The notes: generated by a model not told the origin, from the letters alone. Positions 16,959-25,378 are shown, counted from the stretch's first letter. The stretch is 31,628 nt of DNA from RBG-13-33-26 sp964430085 (GCA_964430085.1 CAYSES010000005.1:1-31628), one strand, 5' to 3'. Numbers and translations: made by a program.

Positions 16959-17174
16959 ATGATTCAAGGCAATTATTTTTCAACACTTTGTCCACAATGC
17001 AAAAAAGAAAGTCCATATATACCAAATCCATATAATTTGCATATATGTAAAAGCTGCGGATTCAAAGGATTAAATTCTGATTTAATTACTGTAGTTGATG
17101 ATAGAAAAATCAAAAAAAATATGTCAGAGTTGGAGGATTTGTTAAAAAGATTTCCACATTTAAGCAAATTTTAA
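16959..17174 (+). CDS. Small zinc-ribbon protein
   Basis: A 71-residue protein with one zinc ribbon: CPQC at residues 11-14 and CKSC at about 30-33, separated by a short Tyr/Pro-rich loop (ESPYIPNPYNLHI). A charged helical C-terminus, KKNMSELEDLLKRFPHLSKF, follows. There is no other domain. Such stand-alone ribbons are common in archaea as nucleic-acid or protein-binding factors, but the partner is unknown. It stands between rps7 and EF-2. Confidence 0.65.
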   Translation: MIQGNYFSTLCPQCKKESPYIPNPYNLHICKSCGFKGLNSDLITVVDDRKIKKNMSELEDLLKRFPHLSKF

Positions 17175-17231
17175 AAAAATTATACCACCAAATTGCAATA
17201 ATTCTTAAATAATAAAATTCCAACTTATATT

Positions 17232-17549
17232 ATGAAAAAATCAGAATATTCAGAGATTACAAAAAAATATCTTAAACGAAGAAGTTATCTGCAAAAAATA
17301 AATCTGGGAGACCTTGTCTGGGATGAGAATGGGTGGGGGGACTACCATACTGCAATTGTAAAAGAAGTGAATATTGATGAGGATTATATAAGGGTAATTG
17401 ATGTTACAAGAAGTAATGAAGAATTTGATTATGAATATTTTCTAACTGAAGAAGAAATGCTTAAAAAAGGATTTTCAAAAGAAGGCATAGAAAAAGAACG
17501 TAAAAAATATGCGGGGCTGATAAAGAAAGTTATTGAAAACAAATTATAA
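17232..17549 (+). CDS. Hypothetical protein, 105 aa
   Basis: A 105-residue soluble, charged protein. After a basic N-terminal helix (to about 22) comes INLGDLVWDENGWGDYHTAIVKEVNIDEDYIRVIDV, a beta-rich stretch whose spacing suggests a small SH3-like barrel; this is a guess from the pattern only. The acidic and then basic helical C-terminus (EEEMLKKGFSKEGIEKERKKYAGLIKKV) has no family I recognise. It stands alone between spacers of about 57 and 68 bp, upstream of EF-2. Confidence 0.6.
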   Translation: MKKSEYSEITKKYLKRRSYLQKINLGDLVWDENGWGDYHTAIVKEVNIDEDYIRVIDVTRSNEEFDYEYFLTEEEMLKKGFSKEGIEKERKKYAGLIKKVIENKL

Positions 17550-17617
17550 CCAAAGTTTTTTAAAGCATTTTTTCAATTAGATTATTATTCTTGATTATAT
17601 CATGAATTATATTTACT

Positions 17618-19807
17618 ATGGCAGAAAAAGAAACACAATTTCAGAAAATAGAAAGACTTAGCAGAAGCCAGAAACATGTTAGGAATATAGCAACAAGTGC
17701 ACATATTCATCATGGAAAAACTGCATTGACAGATAATTTATTGGCAGCTTCAGGTTATATGGCTGCAAAAAATGCGGGAAGCCTTGAAGAAGGAATGGCA
17801 ACATGGCAACATTCTGATGAGCAGGAAAGACTAATGACAGTTGATGCTGCAAATGTCTCAATGGTTCACGATTTTCACGGAGAAGAGTGCTTAATTAATT
17901 TAATTGATACTCCCGGACACGTTGATTTTTCTGGGAATGTTACTAGGGCTATGAGAGCAATTGACGGAACTGTTGTTCTTGTATGTGCTGTAGAAGGAAT
18001 AATGCCGCAAACAGAAACTGTTATCAAACAGGCTTTGAGAGAAAGAGTAAAACCTGTTTTGTTTATCAATAAAGTTGATAGATTGATAAAAGAAATGAAA
18101 CTAACTCCTGAAAGCATGCAAAAAAGATTTGTAAGAATCATAAAAGAATTTAATGATTTAATCAGTAAAATTGCAGAACCAGAATTCAAAGAAAAATGGC
18201 TTGTTAATATCAATGACGGAAGTGTTGCATTTGGAAGTGCGAGAGAAAACTGGGCTTTATCTGTTCCGTTCATGAAAAAGAAGGGGATAACATTCAAAGA
18301 TATTTTTACATTATATGAAATGAATGAACAAGAAAAAAAAGATTGGGTCTGGAAAAATGCCCCGTTATATGAAGTTCTTTTAGACATGGTAGTCAAACAT
18401 TTGCCCAATCCATTAGATGCTCAAAAATACAGAATCCCAAAAATCTGGCACGGAGACCTTGACAGTGAATTAGGAAAAAATCTAATAAATTGTGATCCAA
18501 AAGGAAAAGTTGCATTTGTTATAACGAGAATTGTTATAGATCCAAGATCAGGAAAAGAAATTTCTGCAGGAAGATTATTTTCAGGGACTATAAAAAACGG
18601 GATGGAGGTTTATCTTAATCTTGCAAACAAAAAACAAAAAGTTCAACAGATATTTATTTACAACGGAATAAGGCCAGAACAAATTGAAGAAATTGGCCCA
18701 GGAAATGTTCTTGCTATCTCAGGAGTAACAGGAGAAGCAGGAGAGACTGTTACATTAGAACCAGAAACTCCATTTGAAGAATTGAAACATATATTTGAAC
18801 CTGTGGTTACAAAATCTATTGAAGTTAAGAAAATGATGGACTTGCCAAAACTTGTTGAAATATTAAAACAAGTTGCAAAAGAAGATCCTTCTATCAAAGT
18901 AGAAATTAACGAACAGACAGGAGAAAGTCTTATCTCTGGAATGGGAGAATTGCATTTGGAAATTATAGAAAACAGAATAAGAACAGAAAAAGGATTGGAT
19001 GTTAAAACCTCTGCGCCAATTGTTGTTTACAGGGAGACTGTTAATAAAGAATCACCGTCAGTTGAAGGAAGAAGCCCAAACAAACATAATAGTTTTTTCA
19101 TTTCTGTCGAGCCCTTAGAAGATAATATTTATGAAGGAATCAAAAGTGGAGAAATCCCAGAAGGGAGAGTAAAAAAGAAAAGCCAGGAATTAGCTAATAA
19201 ACTTTCACAATTTGGATGGGACGGGGATACTATAAGGAATGTGAGAGATGTTTACAAAGGAAATATTTTTCTTGATGAAACAAGAGGAGAAGTTCATATT
19301 GGAGAAGTAATTGAAATGGTTTTAGATGCATTTGAGATGGTAATGGACAGAGGACCTTTGGCAAGAGAACCTTGTACAAAAATGAAGGTCTCTTTAATGG
19401 ATATTAAACTTCATGAGGATGCAATTCATCGTGGCCCTGCTCAAGTTTATCCTGCTGTAAGAGAAGCTATAACAGAAGCAATGAAAAGTGCTGATGCATG
19501 TTTATTAGAACCTGTTCAGATACATGTTATTGAAATCCCAGAAAGATTTATGGGAGCTATTACAAGACTTGTCGGAAGCAAGAGAGGACAATTATTAGAA
19601 GTTAAACAGGAAGAAATGGGAACAGAAATAAAAGCAAAGATTCCCGTTGCTGAGATGATTGGATGGAGTAATGATTTAAGAAGCGCTACTGAAGGAAGAG
19701 GAGTTTCATCTTTATATGATCAACTTTTCGAAAAAGTTCCCCGATCTTTAACTGAAGACATAATCAGAAAGATAAGGGATAGAAAAGGTTTAGCAGAAAA
19801 CCAATAG
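17618..19807 (+). CDS. fusA: Translation elongation factor 2 (EF-2)
   Basis: A 729-residue archaeal EF-2, the GTPase that drives ribosomal translocation. G1 is AHIHHGKT at 28-35, G3 DTPGH near 97-101, and G4 NKVD near 151-154. The diphthamide loop LHEDAIHRGPAQVYPAVR places the modified His at 604. Domain order and length match archaeal EF-2. Two normally conserved spots differ: the Asp of AHIDHGKT is His31, and the switch I motif RGITI reads RLMTV (71-75), keeping the magnesium-binding Thr74. All other landmarks are intact, so the protein is probably functional. It has its own promoter region (a TTTTTTAAAG near 17555). Confidence 0.97.
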   Translation: MAEKETQFQKIERLSRSQKHVRNIATSAHIHHGKTALTDNLLAASGYMAAKNAGSLEEGMATWQHSDEQERLMTVDAANVSMVHDFHGEECLINLIDTPGHVDFSGNVTRAMRAIDGTVVLVCAVEGIMPQTETVIKQALRERVKPVLFINKVDRLIKEMKLTPESMQKRFVRIIKEFNDLISKIAEPEFKEKWLVNINDGSVAFGSARENWALSVPFMKKKGITFKDIFTLYEMNEQEKKDWVWKNAPLYEVLLDMVVKHLPNPLDAQKYRIPKIWHGDLDSELGKNLINCDPKGKVAFVITRIVIDPRSGKEISAGRLFSGTIKNGMEVYLNLANKKQKVQQIFIYNGIRPEQIEEIGPGNVLAISGVTGEAGETVTLEPETPFEELKHIFEPVVTKSIEVKKMMDLPKLVEILKQVAKEDPSIKVEINEQTGESLISGMGELHLEIIENRIRTEKGLDVKTSAPIVVYRETVNKESPSVEGRSPNKHNSFFISVEPLEDNIYEGIKSGEIPEGRVKKKSQELANKLSQFGWDGDTIRNVRDVYKGNIFLDETRGEVHIGEVIEMVLDAFEMVMDRGPLAREPCTKMKVSLMDIKLHEDAIHRGPAQVYPAVREAITEAMKSADACLLEPVQIHVIEIPERFMGAITRLVGSKRGQLLEVKQEEMGTEIKAKIPVAEMIGWSNDLRSATEGRGVSSLYDQLFEKVPRSLTEDIIRKIRDRKGLAENQ

Positions 19808-19823
19808 GGGCAAAAAAGAAAAA

Positions 19824-19831
19824 TTTATAAA
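19824..19831 (+). promoter_or_regulatory. TATA box for EF-1A
   Basis: TTTATAAA preceded by GAAAAA, a good BRE, in the 81-bp EF-2/EF-1A spacer. The predicted start leaves a leader of about 35-40 nt before the ATG at 19889. Confidence 0.55.
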
Positions 19832-19888
19832 CCCAAATTTTTTTACATAACTACCAAAAATTTTCTAACGAAAATTTAACATAATACA

Positions 19889-21175
19889 ATGGCAAAAGAA
19901 AAACCAAACATGAACGTCGTGTTCGTTGGACACGTTGATGCAGGAAAATCAACTACAGTCGGAAGACTATTGTTTGATAGCGGAGCAGTTTCTGAACAGG
20001 AGCTAAAAAAGCTTAAAGAAGAAGCTGAGAAGCACGGAAAAGCTGGTTTTGAGTTTGCTTATGTTATGGACAAGATTAAAGAAGAAAGAGAAAGAGGAGT
20101 TACAATTGATCTTGCTTACAAAAAGATTCTTACACAAAAATACCAAATAACAATAATTGATGCACCTGGACACAGAGATTTTGTTAAGAACATGATAACA
20201 GGAGCTTCACAGGCAGATGCTGCATTCCTTGTTGTTGCAGCTACAACTGGAGTAGAACCTCAAACAAGAGAACATTTATGGCTTTTAAGAACAATGGGTG
20301 TAAGGAATATTGCAGTTATAATAAACAAAATGGACGGGATAAATTATGATGAAAGCAAATTCAACAAGGTAAAAGAAGATGTCTCTGCTCTTTTGAAGAG
20401 TGTTGGAATAAACGCTGATAAAACAACTTTCATTGCATGTTCAGGATTAAAAGGAGATAATGTTGTTAAAAAATCAACAAATATGCCTTGGTATAAAGGT
20501 CCAACAGTTTTAGAAGAGATGGATTTATTCCCTAAACCAGAACTTCCAACAAATCTTCCAATGAGAATGCCTGTTCAGGATGTTTATGAAATTACAGGAA
20601 TAGGAACTGTTCCAGTTGGAAAAATTGAAACAGGAATAATGAAAGTTGGTCAAAAAGTAAGAGTATTACCTGGAAGAACAGGAAAAGGAATTGACGGAGA
20701 AATTAAGACAGTAGAAATGCATCATGAAGCATTACCACAAGCAGATGCAGGAGATAATGTTGGAGTAAATGTAAGAGGTGTCGGAAAGAAAGATATTGCA
20801 AGAGGAGATGTTATCTGCGAGGCAACACACCCAATACCTGTTGTTGAAGAATTTATAGGAATAATCACAGTAATTAATCATCCAACTGTTTTGGCTAAAG
20901 GATATACACCAGTATTCCACATTCATACTGCTCAAGTTCCTTGTCAATTTGTTGAATTGATTGCAAAAATCAATCCTGCAACTATGGAAGTTATACAGGA
21001 AAATCCTGATTTCCTTAAGAACGGAGAAACTGCAAGAGTAAGAATAAAACCACAAGGAAATTTATGTTTAGAAACTCAGAAAGATAATCCATACATGTCA
21101 AAATTCGCAGTAAGAGATGCAGGTTCAACTGTTGCAGCAGGAATGTGTACTGAGATTACAAAAAAGAAAGAATAA
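19889..21175 (+). CDS. tuf: Translation elongation factor 1-alpha (EF-1A)
   Basis: A 428-residue archaeal EF-1A, which carries aminoacyl-tRNA to the ribosome. The P-loop GHVDAGKST is at 14-22. DRGVTID-type switch I appears as ERERGVTIDLAY, G3 as DAPGHRDF, G4 as NKMD. The two beta-barrel domains end in KFAVRDAGSTVAAGMCTEITKKKE. All GTPase motifs are canonical, unlike those of the EF-2 next door. rps10 does not follow here, although it commonly follows tuf in archaeal clusters. Confidence 0.98.
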   Translation: MAKEKPNMNVVFVGHVDAGKSTTVGRLLFDSGAVSEQELKKLKEEAEKHGKAGFEFAYVMDKIKEERERGVTIDLAYKKILTQKYQITIIDAPGHRDFVKNMITGASQADAAFLVVAATTGVEPQTREHLWLLRTMGVRNIAVIINKMDGINYDESKFNKVKEDVSALLKSVGINADKTTFIACSGLKGDNVVKKSTNMPWYKGPTVLEEMDLFPKPELPTNLPMRMPVQDVYEITGIGTVPVGKIETGIMKVGQKVRVLPGRTGKGIDGEIKTVEMHHEALPQADAGDNVGVNVRGVGKKDIARGDVICEATHPIPVVEEFIGIITVINHPTVLAKGYTPVFHIHTAQVPCQFVELIAKINPATMEVIQENPDFLKNGETARVRIKPQGNLCLETQKDNPYMSKFAVRDAGSTVAAGMCTEITKKKE

Positions 21176-21201
21176 TTCTAAATTCTATTAACTTTTTTAC
21201 A

Positions 21202-21372
21202 ATGATAACGAAATATAATAAAACATTCAAAGAAATCTATAAAAAGATAAAAACGGAAAGAGATCCTTTAGAAGTTATTGAGGAATATGTTCCGGTTTTC
21301 AAGGAAGAAGGATTAGGGCGTTTGGGAATATTCAATTATTTATGCCTTTATATAGCAGAAAGAAAAAATTAA
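21202..21372 (+). CDS. Very small hypothetical protein, 56 aa
   Basis: An ATG-to-TAA frame encoding 56 residues beginning MITKYNKTFKEIYKKIKTE, containing EEYVPVFKEEGLGRLGIFNYL, and ending IAERKN. Its composition (Lys, Glu, aromatic and hydrophobic residues in a helical pattern) looks like a real protein rather than random AT-rich sequence. It begins 26 bases after EF-1A and could be read from the same transcript. I recognise no family. The evidence is coding-like composition only. Confidence 0.45.
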   Translation: MITKYNKTFKEIYKKIKTERDPLEVIEEYVPVFKEEGLGRLGIFNYLCLYIAERKN

Positions 21373-21415
21373 AAGTACATAAAAATTTTTAAAGTCCAGA
21401 CTTGTGTGTTTTCTT

Positions 21416-21547
21416 ATGGAAGGAAAAGAGAGTAGATATAATGTTTTAATTACAGGAAAAAATACACATTTTGAATTCTCAATAAATGAATTATCAGATT
21501 TTGATGATCTTGAAGAAATTCTAAGATTATTAAAGGAGAAATTATAA
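21416..21547 (+). CDS. Very small hypothetical protein, 43 aa
   Basis: A 43-residue frame starting MEGKESRYNVLITGKNTHFEF and ending in an acidic helix, LSDFDDLEEILRLLKEKL. A TATA-like TTTTTAAAG about 30 bases upstream would give a leaderless mRNA. Its TAA shares one base with the ATG of the next gene (TAATG), the same coupling seen at rpoH/rpoB, which supports translation. Unknown function. Confidence 0.5.
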   Translation: MEGKESRYNVLITGKNTHFEFSINELSDFDDLEEILRLLKEKL

Positions 21548-22104
21548 TGTTAAGAAAAGACATGACAAAATCAGAGATTGAAAAAGAACTTAATGGGAAA
21601 GGGGATTATGTTTTAATTGATAATATAACAAGGTTCCTGAAAGAAAACCCTGCACTGGATGTAAAAAAATTTCTTTATCTTAAACTAACAGAAATATATG
21701 AAAGAAGGAATATGTTCTCTGAAGCAGCAGAATTGTATGACAGGCTTTCTGAAATATCTTCTATTGTTGAAGAACGGGCAAAATATTTTACAAAAGAAAC
21801 AGAAGATTACATAAAAGCCGGATTTTTTGACAAGGCAGACTTAGCTTTAAAGAAAATTATTGTAAATATAAAAGCAAGTGAAAGGCCGAAAATAATGCTA
21901 ACTATAAAGGAATTTTACAAAAACCAAGCCAATACATATGAAAAAGAGAAGAGAAGAAGCCTTGCTGTTAAAACCTATGAAAAACTGCTTGATATGAATA
22001 TTCCGGATTTAGAAAAAGAAGAAATCAATAGAAAACTTCTTGAACTTTATCAGTCTCTTGGAATGATTAAAAAATTGATGATTCTAAAAGAAAAATTAAG
22101 GTAA
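21547..22104 (+). CDS. TPR-like helical protein
   Basis: A 185-residue all-helical protein with tetratricopeptide-like repeats. Segments such as FLYLKLTEIYERRNMFSEAAELYDRLSEI (about 41-69) and EKEKRRSLAVKTYEKLLDMN, with alternating small and aromatic residues, fit TPR helix pairs; two to four repeats are likely. No enzymatic motif or membrane segment. TPR proteins bind partner proteins. It is coupled to the preceding 43-aa ORF, which may be its partner or regulator. Confidence 0.65.
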   Translation: MLRKDMTKSEIEKELNGKGDYVLIDNITRFLKENPALDVKKFLYLKLTEIYERRNMFSEAAELYDRLSEISSIVEERAKYFTKETEDYIKAGFFDKADLALKKIIVNIKASERPKIMLTIKEFYKNQANTYEKEKRRSLAVKTYEKLLDMNIPDLEKEEINRKLLELYQSLGMIKKLMILKEKLR

Positions 22105-22283
22105 ACTTTAAAAACCTTCTTAATCACTTATTACCCATAGAAGTATCTATTTTATAGATCAATCACATTCACAAATCACTTTCCTATATTCATTTTTGAG
22201 AGGAAATTAAGAATTGTAAATTCGTAGATATTTCTAAAAAGAAATCATAGATTTCAAAAAAATTAAACTTAGGAAACAAAAAA
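22105..22283 (+). promoter_or_regulatory. Long upstream region of dnaG with two small hairpins
   Basis: A 179-bp non-coding stretch, long for this window. It has a TATA-like CTTTAAAAA at 22106-22114 and a perfect hairpin ATCTAT-TTT-ATAGAT at 22145-22159. A second perfect hairpin ATTTCT-AAAA-AGAAAT lies near 22229-22244, about 40 bases before the dnaG ATG. I see no ORF or known RNA motif. It may simply hold the dnaG promoter and a structured leader. Confidence 0.35.
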
Positions 22284-23408
22284 ATGGCAAAAATAAGCCC
22301 AGTATCAATAAAATATATGATACATGCAAATTTTTCAGCAGAAGGCGCTTTAGAAAAGCCAGATGTAATCGGTGCTATATTCGGACAAACAGAAGGTCTT
22401 TTAGGAGCTGAACTCGAAATGAGAGAACTCCAAAAAGAAGGAAAGATTGGAAGGATAGAAGTTGAATTACATAAAGAAGGGAAAAAGACTGTAGGGAGTA
22501 TAAAAATTCCAACAGCACTTGACCAATCAGAAACTACATTAATTGCTGCTGCTATTGAGACAATAGAAAGAATAGGTCCTTGCGATTCTCAAATAGAAGT
22601 TGAAAGAATAGAAGATGTCAGAGGAAGCAAGAGAGATTATATTGTTGAAAGAGCAAAGAAACTAATGCAGGAAATTCACGGAACAACTGATTCAAGAGAG
22701 ATCTCTGCAGAAATAAAAGATTCTGCAAGAATTGCAGGAATCAAAGAGTATGGCGAAAACAAATTACCATGCGGTGATATTTCAGGAAAAGAATTGATAG
22801 TAGTTGAAGGAAGAGCAGATGTTTTGAACCTGATAAGAAACGGAGTAAACAATGTTATTGGGATGAACGGAACAAAACTTCCTGATGAAATCAAAGAATT
22901 GAGCAAGGAAAAAGAAATAACTCTTTTTGTCGACGGTGACAGAGGAGGAAAACTTATTGCTCAGAATGTAGCTGAAAATGCTGATGTAACATACATTGCT
23001 AGTGCTCCTGACGGAAAAGAAGTCGAAGAGCTTACTGGCAAGGAAATCTTGATGAACCTTAGAAAGAAAGTGCCTGCAAAGGAATTTCTTTCTAGGTCTC
23101 AAGACCGAAAAAAAGAGACTTTTAAATTAACTGAAAAAGATAAAGATCAATTGAAAAAAATTTCAAAAGAAAATGAAGGAAGCAACAAAGCAATGCTTCT
23201 TGACAGTTCATTAAATAAAATAAAAGAAATTTCTGTGAAAAGCCTTTCAGGCAATTTGAAAAGAATAAAAGAGAAACCTGAAGTTATTGTAATTGACGGA
23301 ACTGCTACAAAACAAATAATTTATACAGCTGAGGAAATCGGATGCAAGGTTATAGTAGCAAAGAATTTTATGACAACTGATACGAAGATGAAATTATTAA
23401 GTTTATAG
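22284..23408 (+). CDS. dnaG: Archaeal DnaG-type primase
   Basis: A 374-residue archaeal DnaG. It has the archaeal N-terminal domain (MAKISPVSIKYMIHANFSAEGALEKPDVIGAIFGQTEGLLG) and a TOPRIM domain with Glu175 (VVEGRAD) and Asp217/Asp219 (VDGDRGG). The C-terminal domain ends near VIVAKNF. The bacterial zinc-binding N-terminal domain is absent, as in all archaeal DnaG. It is near the short end of the family. In other archaea DnaG primes DNA in vitro and is also a stable part of the RNA exosome, so a role in RNA decay is as likely as replication. Confidence 0.95.
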   Translation: MAKISPVSIKYMIHANFSAEGALEKPDVIGAIFGQTEGLLGAELEMRELQKEGKIGRIEVELHKEGKKTVGSIKIPTALDQSETTLIAAAIETIERIGPCDSQIEVERIEDVRGSKRDYIVERAKKLMQEIHGTTDSREISAEIKDSARIAGIKEYGENKLPCGDISGKELIVVEGRADVLNLIRNGVNNVIGMNGTKLPDEIKELSKEKEITLFVDGDRGGKLIAQNVAENADVTYIASAPDGKEVEELTGKEILMNLRKKVPAKEFLSRSQDRKKETFKLTEKDKDQLKKISKENEGSNKAMLLDSSLNKIKEISVKSLSGNLKRIKEKPEVIVIDGTATKQIIYTAEEIGCKVIVAKNFMTTDTKMKLLSL

Positions 23409-23461
23409 TGTTGTGTTTCTAGAGTAGTAATATTTTTATAGTTTGGTTTCTGTATATTATC

Positions 23462-24451
23462 ATGTTTAGACCAAAATCCACTGCAGAAGTTTTTAGCGGA
23501 GCTGTTTGTAAAGGTTTTTCTGGCGTAGGATATATGAAATTAAAAGAGGAACTGGGTATCACTGATGAAGATCTTGGAAAAAAGACATGGAAATATGGGG
23601 TATCCGCAGGAACTATATTGGCTGCGTTCTTAGCTGAGGGTATTAAATCTGAATATATTAATGAATATTTTAGAAAAAACGATGCTCTTTTAAAGAAAAT
23701 ATTCCCTATAGATTTTTTTGGAATGTTTCATTTACATAATGGAACTATCGATGAAAATGGATATATCATAGATATTAGAAAAAGGCAAATTGCGAACAGT
23801 GGCTTTGTAAATCCAAGAAATCTTGAGAGATTTTTAGAGGATTTTTTAGGAACTGTGACATTTAAAGAGAGACCTGATTTAGAATTCATAGCCATAGACT
23901 GGAAAAACAAAGAGCCTATATATCTTAATTATAAAACATGTCCAGATCTTAAGATTGTTGAGGGGTGTATGACCAGTGCTGCAATCCCGGGGATGTATCC
24001 TGCAAGAAGAATAAATCATAATGGCAAATGGAAATATTGTATTGACGGAGGGGTCATTGAAAATCTTCCAATAAAACACGCTTTAGAAAACAAGAAGGTA
24101 AAAGATATTCTTGCGGTTACATTTACCGATCTTTTCCCAGAAGAAAAGCATTCTGGAGCTTGGTGGGAATTCTTAATACCTTCCATTGGCCTATGTGCTG
24201 GTTATAATGAAAAGAAATTTATGAGTAAGATTCTAAAAGAAGATTATCTTAATTTTGTTTCTAATAAAGAGGTAAAAAAGATTAGATATCATGGAAGAAG
24301 AAAAAATCTTGCTGTATTGGCTCCAAAAATTGATCCAAAATATTTCTTTGAAGCAAGTTATAAAAATCTCCAAGAATTAATTAAAATTGGTTATGAGGAT
24401 TCAAAACGGATATTGGGAAAATTAATGAGAGTACAAAAAAAGATATTTTAA
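23462..24451 (+). CDS. Patatin-like phospholipase/acyl hydrolase
   Basis: A 329-residue protein with the patatin Ser-Asp dyad: nucleophile Ser48 in GVSAG (46-50) and Asp195 in the DGG motif (CIDGGVIENLPI). The oxyanion-hole stretch is GAVCKGFSGVGYMKLKEEL (13-31), where bacterial enzymes usually have GGGxRG, so it diverges slightly. No signal peptide, so it is cytoplasmic or peripheral to the membrane. Its substrate is unclear because archaeal lipids are ethers; it may act on acyl esters from a host or the environment, or on other esters. A TTTTTATA 29 bases before the ATG suggests a leaderless transcript. Confidence 0.88.
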   Translation: MFRPKSTAEVFSGAVCKGFSGVGYMKLKEELGITDEDLGKKTWKYGVSAGTILAAFLAEGIKSEYINEYFRKNDALLKKIFPIDFFGMFHLHNGTIDENGYIIDIRKRQIANSGFVNPRNLERFLEDFLGTVTFKERPDLEFIAIDWKNKEPIYLNYKTCPDLKIVEGCMTSAAIPGMYPARRINHNGKWKYCIDGGVIENLPIKHALENKKVKDILAVTFTDLFPEEKHSGAWWEFLIPSIGLCAGYNEKKFMSKILKEDYLNFVSNKEVKKIRYHGRRKNLAVLAPKIDPKYFFEASYKNLQELIKIGYEDSKRILGKLMRVQKKIF

Positions 24452-24480
24452 TTGTTTCTTATTAGTAGTAACAAAATAGA

Positions 24481-24498
24481 AGGATTTATAAATATCCT
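24481..24498. promoter_or_regulatory. TATA box framed by an inverted repeat
   Basis: TTTATAAA at 24485-24492 lies inside AGGAT...ATCCT arms (24481-24485 and 24494-24498) with an 8-base centre. The TATA box starts 29 bases before the next ATG, consistent with leaderless transcription. The symmetric arms could be an operator overlapping the TATA box. Confidence 0.4.
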
Positions 24499-24513
24499 AA
24501 TTAATAAATTTTT

Positions 24514-25221
24514 ATGGCAATAAGACTTGTAGAATCAGGCAGAGAATTTTCTGATGGAGATATTGATGAGATAAAAGGATTTCTGTCAAAATTGCCTTAC
24601 TCACATGTTGATAAATTATATCGCATTGAAAGATTACCGATTATAATAGGGGATTATGCAAATGTTCCACATAATTTGGGTGGGGAGATGGGAATAGCTG
24701 ATGATTTTTACCATTTAAATAAAGAAGAAAGAGAATTTATATTTATACATGAAATGGGGCATAATTTTTTTAATTCAAAAGATGAAAATGAAGGAAAATA
24801 TTCATCTATAGGATTACCCTGCAAAAGAGAGGATATTGAACATCTTTCAATGATACAATGGATGGAATTGGGAAATTGGGAATTAGATCCTAAGATATGG
24901 AAAACAATAGAAAAGATAAGCGGGAAAAAAGACAAATATAATCATTTAATGGAAAAAGGAAAAAATGATCATGAAATTGGTGAATGGAAATGCCCAACTG
25001 AAAGTAGGATTTTAGAAAATTTATTTGATCTTGCTTTTAGATATGATAAATATTTTTATTCCCCAAAAGAAGAAATGGCAGATGCCTATGCATTATTTGC
25101 AGCGGATAAAAATTTGTTTAAAAAATATGCTGAAAAAAATGAAAATATTAAAGCAAAATATAATTTTATTTCAAAGTTTTTTGAAGAGAACTCTAAAGGC
25201 GAGATAATTTTTAAAAGATAA
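24514..25221 (+). CDS. HExxH zinc metallopeptidase-like protein
   Basis: A 235-residue protein with a zincin active site: His79, Glu80 and His83 in IFIHEMGHNFFN. A downstream EEMADAYALFA (Glu186/Glu187, Asp190) is placed like the third zinc ligand of gluzincins. The rest is charged and shows no signal peptide or membrane helix, so it probably acts inside the cell. I cannot name the family or substrate. Phage- or plasmid-encoded ImmA/IrrE-type peptidases share the short HExxH plan, but there is no adjacent regulator here. Confidence 0.7.
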   Translation: MAIRLVESGREFSDGDIDEIKGFLSKLPYSHVDKLYRIERLPIIIGDYANVPHNLGGEMGIADDFYHLNKEEREFIFIHEMGHNFFNSKDENEGKYSSIGLPCKREDIEHLSMIQWMELGNWELDPKIWKTIEKISGKKDKYNHLMEKGKNDHEIGEWKCPTESRILENLFDLAFRYDKYFYSPKEEMADAYALFAADKNLFKKYAEKNENIKAKYNFISKFFEENSKGEIIFKR

Positions 25222-25257
25222 AATTTACCGACGATAAAATTATATGTAAGGTAAATT
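25222..25257. repeat. Inverted repeat after the metallopeptidase gene
   Basis: AATTTACC at 25222-25229 and GGTAAATT at 25250-25257 are perfect 8-bp inverted arms separated by 20 bases, starting directly after the stop codon. It may form a 3'-end RNA stem or be a protein-binding site in the 157-bp spacer. Confidence 0.4.
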
Positions 25258-25318
25258 CACTTTTTGTTACTTACATTTAGTACTATAGGATAAATACATA
25301 CCTGTTGTCACCATAAAG

Positions 25319-25326
25319 TTTATAAA
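25319..25326 (+). promoter_or_regulatory. TATA box of the surface-protein gene
   Basis: TTTATAAA preceded by CATAAAG. The predicted transcription start is near 25345-25350, right at the base of the hairpin described next. Confidence 0.5.
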
Positions 25327-25349
25327 CGATTTTCAGTTATGTAAAATTA

Positions 25350-25369
25350 CAGAAAACGAAGTTTTTCTG
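25350..25369 (+). promoter_or_regulatory. 5'-leader hairpin of the surface-protein mRNA
   Basis: CAGAAAA and TTTTCTG form a perfect 7-bp stem with the 6-nt loop CGAAGT. It ends 9 bases before the ATG at 25379 and would be at the extreme 5' end of the transcript, where such stems often stabilise abundant mRNAs. Confidence 0.4.
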
Positions 25370-25378
25370 CAATTAAAT

